Positions 1 through 6,276 of a stretch of DNA of 6,276 bases are shown one piece after another. The DNA is from Bacteroidota bacterium (GTDB lineage Bacteria; Bacteroidota; Bacteroidia; Flavobacteriales_F; PHOS-HE28). The stretch is from assembly GCA_023412755.1 (NCBI GenBank), contig JAEZCB010000017.1:1-6276 (forward strand). The letters run 5' to 3'. The translations under genes were made by a program, and so were the position numbers. Positions within the stretch are counted from its first letter, which is position 1, and the number at the start of each line of letters is the position of its first letter. Under the pieces are notes generated by a model, which saw nothing but the letters and a program-made list of their open reading frames with translations, searched no databases and was not told where the DNA came from.

Positions 1-97
1 CTTCCATGGTTCTGTGTTCGTTGGTTGAAGGAAAGGATCTTCAGCCAATTGACACAGTTCGTCTAACAGTCTCAGACCGTGATCGCCTATGATCAGC
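1..97. other. Flank downstream of treY, no assignable gene
   Basis: No T-rich hairpin terminator follows the treY stop; only a weak stem TGATC/GATCA (80-84 with 91-95) is present. One minus-strand frame is open from a stop near 134 to the window edge, and one plus-strand frame is open from the edge to a TGA at 90-92. Either could be the end of a neighbouring gene, but both are too short to assign. Confidence 0.3.
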
Positions 98-2854
98 CTA
101 GTCCGGAATTTCAGGGGGGTTCTGTTCCGCTCTTAACAGTACCGCCACTGGAAACGTCCTGAATATCTTGCCAAGGCTCATCCTGCCACCTTCCGCCTCC
201 AGCACATCCCCATCGCTGAACACATTTCGCCAAAACATCGGGGCACCGTCTGGCAACGCGAAGGTGGTATCGCCCCAGACCTCCTCCTTTAGCGGGAGTT
301 GCTCCGGGGTTATCACGCGGGTCAATAGGCGCGGCACCAGAACCATGCACCATTGGTCATCATGCTTTCGTACGAAGGCGACCACATGGTCATTGAATTT
401 GCCTTTGAACAGGAGCGGGTGGTACTCCCCGTGATCAAAGAGCGCCTTGTACTTCTTCCGCAGGTGAAGCAACTTGTGGATCAGGTATAGCTTCACGCGT
501 CCATCGGAAGGATCCTGCAACAGATCATAGTGTAGCTGCGACATGTCTTGACGTTCCCGCTCCACGATATCCTTCAGATGGTCCTTTCGCACTTCGAAAT
601 CCACCGGCCGACGATTATCCGGGTCTACAAGACTCAAGTCCCATAGCTCGGTGCCTTGGTAGATGTCTGGCACACCGGGACAGGCAAGCTTTAATGTGGT
701 CTGGCAAAGTGAGTAGATCCAACCGTAATGCGCCACCTTGTTGAAGAACGACTTGAAGGCGCCGAGGAATTCGGTGTTCTTCTTCAACAGTTGCTTCACC
801 AGATCCTTCACCGCAGTTTCATACCCCTCATTCGGTTCGCTCCAATTGGTATTCTCCTTCGCCTCACGAAAAGCCTTCACCAGATACTCCTGCACCCGTT
901 CCACCAAGGTGTCATCCACGCTTCCATCGATAGGCATCACACCCACCAGCGTCTGTAGCATGAAATAGAGGTCGTTCTGTGTAGGTATGTTCACCGGGGT
1001 CCTTTTGCGAATGATGTCCGTCCACCGGTGCACGTGCTGCTCCCATTCATCTGGGATCTCGCTCAGCACCTCCAACCGCATGCGCGAACCTTCGCCACGC
1101 TTCGTGTCGTGCGTGGCGGTGGCATTGATCGAGTGCGGATACGTCCGCGATTTGTACCGCATCAGTTCGTGGAAATCGCGGCGCTTCAGGTGGAACACCT
1201 CCGGACTGTTGCCCACTTCGTTCAGCAAGATCAGGCGGTTGTAGTTGTAGAAGGTGGTGTCCTCCACGCCCTTTGCAGCAAGGGGGCCCGTGAATTGCTG
1301 GCTACGCCGCACGAAGAACAACTTGTTCTTGATACGCGCCGGGTCATCACCATCGGACACTGCGAAGAGCGAGCGCAGGTGATCGAACTGGACCTTCCTT
1401 TCCGGGGCGAATCGATGTGCGTTCAAGAAGGTTTCATCCACCACCTTGGTGGCCAGCTCATCCAGCGGAAAGCGGTTCACATAGATGCGGTACACGGGGA
1501 AGCTCGCCAGCATCACGGCCAAAGCTTCGCGCCATTCATCCAGGGGTGTGGCATCGTCCAGGAGCTGGCGTTTGTGTAACACGCGCAACAGGTTCTCCAG
1601 CTCCCCGGCCATCTGATCGCGCAGGATGAAGGTCTTCTTCTCGAAAACCAGTTTCTCGTAATCCACCGCCGCGTGCGGTACGAGCTTCTTGTAGAGCTGC
1701 GTGAGCTTCTCTTCACCGCGCGGATCGGTGTAGAGGTTGCTCACCCACGCAAGGAAATCGTAACCGCTGTTGCCCTGCACCGGCCAGTTCTCAGGCAAGG
1801 CCTCATGGCCTTCAAGGATCTTCTCCACCACCAGATAGCGGTCCGGGCCGGCAAGCTCGCGCAGCCTTTCGAGATAAGTCGTCGGATCGTACAACCCATC
1901 GATGTGGTCCACGCGGAGGCCCTGCACCATGTCCTGGTCGCAAAGTACCTTGATGAACTGGTGATACTTGTCAAACACCGCGCGTTTGCCGACCCGAAGG
2001 CATATCAATTCGTTGATCGTGAAGAACCGCCGGTAATTGATGCGCTTCTCCGTCTCCTGCCACCAGCACAGGCGATAGTACTGGTCGCTATGCATGGATT
2101 CCAATTTTTCCGGCGAGTTATTGATCGCCTCCAGCGTTTCCTCCATCGCCTTCTTCAGCCTGGGCCGCACCTCCAGCACGTCTACCAGTTCCGAACGAGC
2201 ATGCTCCCAGCGCACCGCATCGATCGTTCTTCCGTGGCCGGCTTCCTCCAGAACCTCTACACGCTCCTGCAATGCATCGCGATCATCGCCCACCACAACA
2301 TGCTGGATCATCTGTTGCAACACGCGATAGTACACGGGCACACTCGCCGGGTACTCGCTGTCGAAGTATTTGAACCGAAGTCCCAGTGCCCCGAACACGA
2401 GCTCCAGCTGCCCTTCCTTCACCACCTTCTCCAGAGGCTCGCCAAGGAAAGGAACCATCAGCCGCGGCCCCAATTCCGGGTGCTTCCAGTTAATGTCGAA
2501 GAACCGTGCGAACCCACTGCGCTGCCCTTTCTCGAGCACATCCATCAGCCATGTGTTCTCTGGATGGAATACCATGTGGTTGGGCACAATGTCCTGCAGC
2601 CAGCCCATGCCGTGCTCGCGCAGGTACCGCACCATCTCATCGAACTCCTCCAGCGTGCCAAGATCAGGTCCTATGCGATGTGCCTCCGCCACATCGTAGC
2701 GGTGCGTGCTGCCGGTGCGCGCCTTGAAGAACGGTGCCGCATAGATCGTACTGATGCCAAGCTCCCGCAGGTAATCGAGTTGCTCGCGCAGGTGCTTTAG
2801 GGTGAAGTCCGGGGTTAGTTGTATGCGATACGTCGCAGATGGTATGTAGGGCAT
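98..2854 (-). CDS. treY: Maltooligosyltrehalose synthase TreY (GH13 family)
   Basis: TreY (EC 5.4.99.15) is a cytoplasmic enzyme that isomerises the reducing-end alpha-1,4 bond of a maltooligosaccharide to the alpha,alpha-1,1 bond of trehalose; TreZ then releases trehalose. Counting from the ATG at 2854 (918 aa), the alpha-amylase regions are all present: DIVPNHM near residues 88-94; GLRVDHIDGL near 312-321, with nucleophile Asp316; VVEKIL near 342-347, with acid/base Glu344; and ATHDTKRGEGSR near 580-591, with stabilising Asp583. The late motif GVPDIYQGTELWDLSLVDPD (about 727-746) is strongly TreY-like. No signal peptide is visible. A TTG at 2878 would add eight residues. I prefer the ATG because the family normally begins with a few residues before the ATYRIQL strand. 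No good Shine-Dalgarno precedes either start. The stop is TAG at 100-98. The gene is in the same orientation as the GH57 gene but 307 bases away, so it may have its own promoter. Full length for a bacterial TreY and intact. Confidence 0.96.
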   Translation of the reverse strand: MPYIPSATYRIQLTPDFTLKHLREQLDYLRELGISTIYAAPFFKARTGSTHRYDVAEAHRIGPDLGTLEEFDEMVRYLREHGMGWLQDIVPNHMVFHPENTWLMDVLEKGQRSGFARFFDINWKHPELGPRLMVPFLGEPLEKVVKEGQLELVFGALGLRFKYFDSEYPASVPVYYRVLQQMIQHVVVGDDRDALQERVEVLEEAGHGRTIDAVRWEHARSELVDVLEVRPRLKKAMEETLEAINNSPEKLESMHSDQYYRLCWWQETEKRINYRRFFTINELICLRVGKRAVFDKYHQFIKVLCDQDMVQGLRVDHIDGLYDPTTYLERLRELAGPDRYLVVEKILEGHEALPENWPVQGNSGYDFLAWVSNLYTDPRGEEKLTQLYKKLVPHAAVDYEKLVFEKKTFILRDQMAGELENLLRVLHKRQLLDDATPLDEWREALAVMLASFPVYRIYVNRFPLDELATKVVDETFLNAHRFAPERKVQFDHLRSLFAVSDGDDPARIKNKLFFVRRSQQFTGPLAAKGVEDTTFYNYNRLILLNEVGNSPEVFHLKRRDFHELMRYKSRTYPHSINATATHDTKRGEGSRMRLEVLSEIPDEWEQHVHRWTDIIRKRTPVNIPTQNDLYFMLQTLVGVMPIDGSVDDTLVERVQEYLVKAFREAKENTNWSEPNEGYETAVKDLVKQLLKKNTEFLGAFKSFFNKVAHYGWIYSLCQTTLKLACPGVPDIYQGTELWDLSLVDPDNRRPVDFEVRKDHLKDIVERERQDMSQLHYDLLQDPSDGRVKLYLIHKLLHLRKKYKALFDHGEYHPLLFKGKFNDHVVAFVRKHDDQWCMVLVPRLLTRVITPEQLPLKEEVWGDTTFALPDGAPMFWRNVFSDGDVLEAEGGRMSLGKIFRTFPVAVLLRAEQNPPEIPD

Positions 2855-3161
2855 TCTATGGGCATAAATGGAAGACAAATAGCTGGATACACAGAGGGGA
2901 CGATGCTATGAAAAGTCCATTGCTGGCAAGGGTATACCAGGTTCTGGGAGTATGAAGTTAATGCGAGTGGCACGGGGTTGGACCATGTACATGTGCAATG
3001 GATCGCGGAACCGGAACACCTGTGCGATCACCGATCATTTTGCGTGGTGGGATGCGTGAGCGATAGGAGTGAAAAGCCCGCAAGCGACGACGTAGGAGGA
3101 GTGCGGACTTGTAACGGATAGCGCGACCCGAGGCTTTGCGAGGGGCACGCCCAAAAAACCA
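2855..3161. other. Non-coding gap between GH57 gene and treY
   Basis: No convincing gene lies here. The part next to the GH57 stop holds a structured repeat (listed separately). The part next to treY (2855 to about 3045) should contain the treY leader and any treY promoter. It includes a perfect 10-base palindrome CATGTACATG at 2984-2993 and a 6-base inverted repeat GATCGC/GCGATC at 3001-3006 and 3024-3029; neither is clearly an operator. The best minus-strand match to the Bacteroidetes-type promoter (TTG, spacer, TAnnTTTG) is TTG at 2929-2927 with TAGCATCG at 2908-2901, which is too poor to call. A plus-strand frame of 35 codons (2952-3059) has no recognisable product. Confidence 0.7.
3050..3157 (-). 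repeat. Structured intergenic repeat, Bacteroidetes type, with two hairpins
   Basis: Read on the minus strand just after the GH57 stop, a run of six T is followed by two stem-loops. The first pairs 3150-3142 (GCGTGCCCC) with 3129-3121 (GGGTCGCGC), with one G-U pair, one mismatch and a 12-base loop. The second pairs 3110-3102 (AAGTCCGCA) with 3082-3074 (TGCGGGCTT), nine pairs including one U-G, with a 19-base loop. Between them is TATCCGTTAC, and after them TATCGCTCACGCATCC. Both stems pair better on the minus strand, which suggests that strand is the functional RNA. From memory, elements with the order GGGCGT, TATCCGTTACAA, and ATC(G/C)CTCACGCA recur between genes in many Bacteroidetes. Function is unknown; it could be a 3' processing or termination element. 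Boundaries are approximate. The T run lies before rather than after the stems, so it is not a standard rho-independent terminator. Confidence 0.6.
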
Positions 3162-5588
3162 TTACGCCGTCTGCACCACAGCGCTTGCCTTTATGTTCAA
3201 TCGCGCGTAAAGCTTGCCCAGGCGGCGCATCCAATCAGGGTCTCCATCGGTGCGCATATGGTCCTTGTAAATGGTGTCCTTGAGGCGGAATGCGATGTTC
3301 TGCGCCTGCCAGTAATCGACCTGAAGTGGTGAGTTGTTGAGCACATTCAAGAGCTTCAGCGGGCGTACGAGCCGGGCAGGATCGTGGGGTTCACGTTCGA
3401 GGTCTTGCAAGAGGCGGGTGACCTGCAGACCGGCCTCGTACTCCAGATCCTCGTTTCGTAACTGCACGTTGAGGCGCTGCGCTTCGTCCAGAAGATTCTT
3501 GATCGTCCGTGTGTTCGGTCGTGGCGCCTGGAACAGGTTGAGGAGCTTGGTGTTGACGATGTGTTCGATGGTCATCTGCAACGCTACGGGCAGTCCCAGA
3601 CCAAGATCATTCACCGCGTTGATCAGCGGATAATGGCTGTCGAACTCGCGTTCGAGGCGGTTCTCGATGTTCTTCACCGTGTCCTGGAGCACGCTGTTTA
3701 GGATGCGCCGCTGGTCGTCCTTGAAGAGGTGCCAGAACGAGTAACTGTGGGTGCCGAAATGTTTGTCGATGCCCATGATCACACGGCTGATGTTGCCCCT
3801 CGCGAAGGCTTCTGAGAGTTCGGCATGCATGCTTTCGAAGCGTTCATGGTTCTGGAACTCCCGCACGCCGGCATAGAGTTGGTGATCGCCCATGTGGAGC
3901 ACGGCGAAGGTGATGGTCTGTTCGCTCCAAGTGATCTTGCTGCGGATGCGCACACGGCCGATGGCGAGTTTCTGGTGACCCGCCTCCTTCAAGTCGTAGT
4001 GCTCGCTGGTGGCCTTGTAGCTGTAGAGTTCGAGATCCTCGGGGTCATCCGCGAATAGTGATGATACCGCATAGTGGGCACCAACGCGAATGAGATCAAG
4101 GACGGCAGGTTTCACGAATTTGTTGTAGACGTTCGCAGCGTTGCCATGCTCTTTCACATTACTGGGGGCCTTCTCCAACAGTTGCACGAAGGGGGTCTCG
4201 TAGTCCCGCCCATCGATGCTGTGCGCGAGCTGGATGGCACGTGCTGCGTAAAAGATGTCCTGCACGGTCTCGATGCCTGTGACCTCATCGAAGAACCAGC
4301 CGCAGCTGGTGTACATGAGCATGCAGTGGTACTGCATCTCCAACAGGCGGAGGAATATGATCTGTTCCTGGCGCTGCAATTCCCGGCCCGCATGCTCGCG
4401 CATGAAGCGTTCCACATTCTTCTCGGAACGATCCATGACGAGTTCCACATAGGCGTTCCGCGTGGTCCATGGATCGGCTCCTAGCTTGCGCATCCCCGCC
4501 TCGTACATCGGCTCCACGGCATCGCGCAGCCAGTCCAAGGCTTGGCGTAACGGCCCCCGCCATTCCTGGTGCCAGCTGTTGCTGCCGGTATTGCAGCCGC
4601 AGTTGCTGCGCCACCGTTCAACGCCATGGTAACAGCTCCATGAGGTGTCCTCGATGATCTCCGCTTCATGCACCGGAGGGAACTTCTCGATGAACTCGCC
4701 GTAGATCGTGAGCTTGGCCATCTGTTCCTTCTTCATGTGATGCAGGGCGTAGCTCAGGGCCATTTCGCCGTAGCGGTGGTGGTGGCCATAGGTCTCTCCA
4801 TCAGTGGCGATGTGCATAAGTTGCGGCTCCCCATCATGCGGATCGAAAGTGCTGGTGAGACGGCCGGCGAATTTCTCACCGCTGGTAAGGAGCTTCTCGA
4901 AAGCCACTGCCTGTGATACAGGACCATCGTAGAAGAAGAGGATGATGCTGCGGCCACTGGGAAGTGGGCAGCGGTAGGCCTTGCGCGGGTCAACGCGCGC
5001 ATTGGTGGCATCGTGCCAATGGCTCTCACCGATGCGCCTCGTGCGTTTCGCCTGGTATGGCGATAGTATGGTGAACTTGATGCCGTGCTCGGCCATCACC
5101 TCCAACGTTTCGGTATTGGCCGCGGTCTCGCCGAGCCACATGCCCTCGGGCTCACGACCGAAACGCTTGCGGAAATCATGGATCCCCCAGATCACCTGTG
5201 TGTGCTTGTCGCGCGTGTTGGTCAGCGGCAGGATCATGTGGTTGTACGCCTGTGCCAGTGCCGATCCATGCCCGCCAAAACGTTGCATGCTTTCCTTGTC
5301 GGCATCGAGGATCGCCTTGTATGTATCCGGCGCCTTCTTCTCCATCCACTCCAGGAGCGTGGGCCCGAAGTTGAAGCTCATGAAGGCGTAGTTGTTGATG
5401 ATGTCCACGATGCGTCCTTCACCATCGAGGATCCGCGATGCGGAGTTGCGCGCGTAGCATTCATCGGTGATCCGCTCATTCCAATCGTGGAACGGATGCG
5501 CGCTCTCCTGCAACTCCACCTCGTTCAACCACGGGTTCTCGCGCGGCGGCTGGTAGAAGTGACCGTGGATGCAGATGTACCTGTTCAT
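3162..5588 (-). CDS. Glycoside hydrolase family 57 protein with C-terminal DUF3536 domain
   Basis: An 808-aa cytoplasmic protein (no signal peptide or membrane segment) expected to act on alpha-1,4-glucans; GH57 includes alpha-amylases, 4-alpha-glucanotransferases and branching enzymes. N-terminal GH57 barrel motifs are clear: HGHFYQPPREN at 8-18; MWLGETAAN at 150-158, where Glu154 aligns with the GH57 nucleophile; ATDGETYGHHH at 261-271, where Asp263 fits the acid/base; and CGCNTGSNSWHQEW at 330-343, resembling the fifth GH57 region. The catalytic pair is therefore retained. The C-terminal part (roughly 500-785) matches the size and position of DUF3536, which has no known function. The start is the ATG at 5588: MNRYICIHGHFYQPP begins right at the conserved first motif, while the 37-codon in-frame extension upstream only re-reads treZ. 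This ATG overlaps the treZ stop as ATGA, and AAGG lies six bases upstream, so translation is probably coupled to treZ. Exact substrate and product cannot be read from the sequence. Confidence 0.92.
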   Translation of the reverse strand: MNRYICIHGHFYQPPRENPWLNEVELQESAHPFHDWNERITDECYARNSASRILDGEGRIVDIINNYAFMSFNFGPTLLEWMEKKAPDTYKAILDADKESMQRFGGHGSALAQAYNHMILPLTNTRDKHTQVIWGIHDFRKRFGREPEGMWLGETAANTETLEVMAEHGIKFTILSPYQAKRTRRIGESHWHDATNARVDPRKAYRCPLPSGRSIILFFYDGPVSQAVAFEKLLTSGEKFAGRLTSTFDPHDGEPQLMHIATDGETYGHHHRYGEMALSYALHHMKKEQMAKLTIYGEFIEKFPPVHEAEIIEDTSWSCYHGVERWRSNCGCNTGSNSWHQEWRGPLRQALDWLRDAVEPMYEAGMRKLGADPWTTRNAYVELVMDRSEKNVERFMREHAGRELQRQEQIIFLRLLEMQYHCMLMYTSCGWFFDEVTGIETVQDIFYAARAIQLAHSIDGRDYETPFVQLLEKAPSNVKEHGNAANVYNKFVKPAVLDLIRVGAHYAVSSLFADDPEDLELYSYKATSEHYDLKEAGHQKLAIGRVRIRSKITWSEQTITFAVLHMGDHQLYAGVREFQNHERFESMHAELSEAFARGNISRVIMGIDKHFGTHSYSFWHLFKDDQRRILNSVLQDTVKNIENRLEREFDSHYPLINAVNDLGLGLPVALQMTIEHIVNTKLLNLFQAPRPNTRTIKNLLDEAQRLNVQLRNEDLEYEAGLQVTRLLQDLEREPHDPARLVRPLKLLNVLNNSPLQVDYWQAQNIAFRLKDTIYKDHMRTDGDPDWMRRLGKLYARLNIKASAVVQTA
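5585..5588 (-). promoter_or_regulatory. ATGA stop/start overlap coupling treZ to the GH57 gene
   Basis: The plus-strand bases TCAT read ATGA on the minus strand: TGA ends treZ and ATG begins the GH57 gene. A purine-rich stretch, AAGGCAAGGA, runs up to the start codon; its first AAGG is six bases from the ATG and can serve as a ribosome-binding site. Such 4-base overlaps usually mean co-transcription and translational coupling, so the two enzymes are probably made together. Confidence 0.85.
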
Positions 5589-6276
5589 TCCTTGCCTTGT
5601 AGAACGATCATTGATGCGGGTGAAAGTATCAGACTGTCGGTGGTCTTGATGGAGGTCTTTCTTGCCGTCCCGAGCGTGGCCGAGGGACCGCCACCCCACT
5701 TGGTATCAGTAGAATCAAGTACAAGGTCCCATTCATCCCCGTGCTCCCTATTGAGGAACGTTTGTTGCGTCCGGTCACTCATATTGAATAACGCGTAGAG
5801 GTACGGCTTCATGCTCCGGTGCATCAAATGAAGCACCCGTTCCTCGCCGTCAAAGTAACATTCAAGATGATCCTTGCTGGCGGCCACCAGCGCGGGTGCG
5901 GTCTTCTTCAGCTGAATGAGCATCTTGTAGAAGTCGCGTAATGCCTTCTGCCGTGGATCACGTATCCAGCTGTGTTGAAGTTTCGACCGCTGGAAGGTTT
6001 CTTCGGAACCAGGGTCGGGCGGCTCCTCCTTCCACCCGAAATCAGAGAATTCCTCCCTCCGGCCTTTGCGCACGGCCTCCATAAGCTCTTTGTCGGTGTG
6101 GCCCACGAAGTAGAGGAAGGGATTCTCTTCGCCGTACTCCTCGCCCATCCAAAGCATGGGTGTGTAGGGTGAAAGAAGATAGAGGCCGGCGGCCACCTTC
6201 AGCATGTCCCACTCCACCAGTTGCGTAAGCCGCTCGCCCAGCATGCGGTTGCCCACCTGATCGTGGTTCTGGATGC
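5585..6276 (-). CDS. treZ: Maltooligosyltrehalose trehalohydrolase TreZ, C-terminal part (5' end outside window)
   Basis: TreZ (EC 3.2.1.141, GH13) hydrolyses the bond next to the trehalose unit made by TreY, releasing free trehalose in the cytoplasm. The last 229 codons are visible, out of roughly 600 usual for the family. The reading frame continues to the window edge as IQNHDQVGNR. This is the fourth conserved alpha-amylase region, whose Asp stabilises the transition state. The GTG at 6256-6254 is therefore an internal Val, not the start. Next come the end of the barrel, with the TreZ-typical TPMLWMGEEYGEENPFLYF, and AVRKGRREEF, which matches the family pattern after the bound-sugar loop. 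A C-terminal beta domain follows (about the last 80 residues). The stop TGA (5587-5585) overlaps the GH57 start. The visible part has no frameshift or lost motif. The earlier catalytic residues lie beyond the edge and could not be checked. Confidence 0.95.
   Translation of the reverse strand, partial: IQNHDQVGNRMLGERLTQLVEWDMLKVAAGLYLLSPYTPMLWMGEEYGEENPFLYFVGHTDKELMEAVRKGRREEFSDFGWKEEPPDPGSEETFQRSKLQHSWIRDPRQKALRDFYKMLIQLKKTAPALVAASKDHLECYFDGEERVLHLMHRSMKPYLYALFNMSDRTQQTFLNREHGDEWDLVLDSTDTKWGGGPSATLGTARKTSIKTTDSLILSPASMIVLQGKE

Noticed and set aside
80..95. Possible treY terminator stem TGATC/GATCA
   Set aside because: The stem has only five pairs and no T run follows on the minus strand.
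1028..1579. A 183-codon plus-strand open frame
   Set aside because: It is antisense to the catalytic part of treY and has no recognisable product.
1673..2800. A 375-codon plus-strand open frame opposite treY
   Set aside because: It lies entirely antisense to well-conserved treY coding sequence, has a His/Leu/Val/Gln-rich composition typical of a complementary frame, and has no recognisable domain.
2901..2929. Possible treY promoter: TTG at 2929-2927 and TAGCATCG at 2908-2901, 18 bases apart
   Set aside because: The second element matches only four of six fixed positions of TAnnTTTG, which is expected by chance in a region this long.
2952..3059. A 35-codon plus-strand small open frame with GGGAG just upstream
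   Set aside because: The GGGAG is only one base from the ATG, too close to act as a ribosome-binding site, and the frame runs into the intergenic repeat with no recognisable product.
3028..3234. A 68-codon minus-strand frame overlapping the GH57 3' end
   Set aside because: Most of it is a translation of the structured intergenic repeat and the rest re-reads the GH57 end in another frame; spurious proteins of this kind arise wherever the repeat occurs.
5589..5699. N-terminal extension of the GH57 protein to an ATG at 5699
   Set aside because: The 37 extra codons lie inside treZ coding sequence and have no GH57 similarity; the ATG at 5588 directly precedes the conserved first motif and overlaps the treZ stop.
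5085..5798. A 237-codon plus-strand open frame opposite the GH57 start and treZ end
   Set aside because: It crosses the boundary between two real minus-strand genes in antisense and shows no family motifs, so it is a shadow frame.

Overview
The window is a compact trehalose/alpha-glucan metabolism locus with all recognisable genes on the minus strand. In transcription order (right to left) they are the 3' part of treZ (maltooligosyltrehalose trehalohydrolase, cut by the window edge), a complete glycoside hydrolase family 57 enzyme with a C-terminal DUF3536 domain, and a complete treY (maltooligosyltrehalose synthase).

Organism: the bases look moderately GC-rich by eye. The ribosome-binding signals are weak. 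The gap between the GH57 gene and treY carries a structured sequence that I recognise from memory as a type of intergenic repeat common in Bacteroidetes. Together these suggest a GC-rich member of the Bacteroidetes, perhaps Flavobacteriales. This is inference, since no phylogenetic marker gene is present.

Layout: 1-97 is a short flank downstream of treY with no convincing gene. 98-2854 is treY. 2855-3161 is a 307-base non-coding gap; its right part (about 3050-3157) is the repeat with two hairpins, lying directly after the GH57 stop. 3162-5588 is the GH57/DUF3536 gene. 5585-6276 is the treZ 3' part, whose stop codon overlaps the GH57 start codon as ATGA.

How the genes fit together: TreY turns the reducing end of a maltooligosaccharide into a trehalose unit, and TreZ cuts that unit off as free trehalose. 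The pathway needs linear alpha-1,4-glucan chains, commonly supplied by the debranching enzyme TreX/GlgX. Here a cytoplasmic GH57 enzyme is translationally coupled to TreZ and sits between the two pathway genes. It is therefore a good candidate for preparing or remodelling the glucan substrate. Its exact activity is not established by the sequence.

I see no clearly new biological system. The most useful leads are the role of the GH57/DUF3536 protein in the operon and the structured intergenic repeat.
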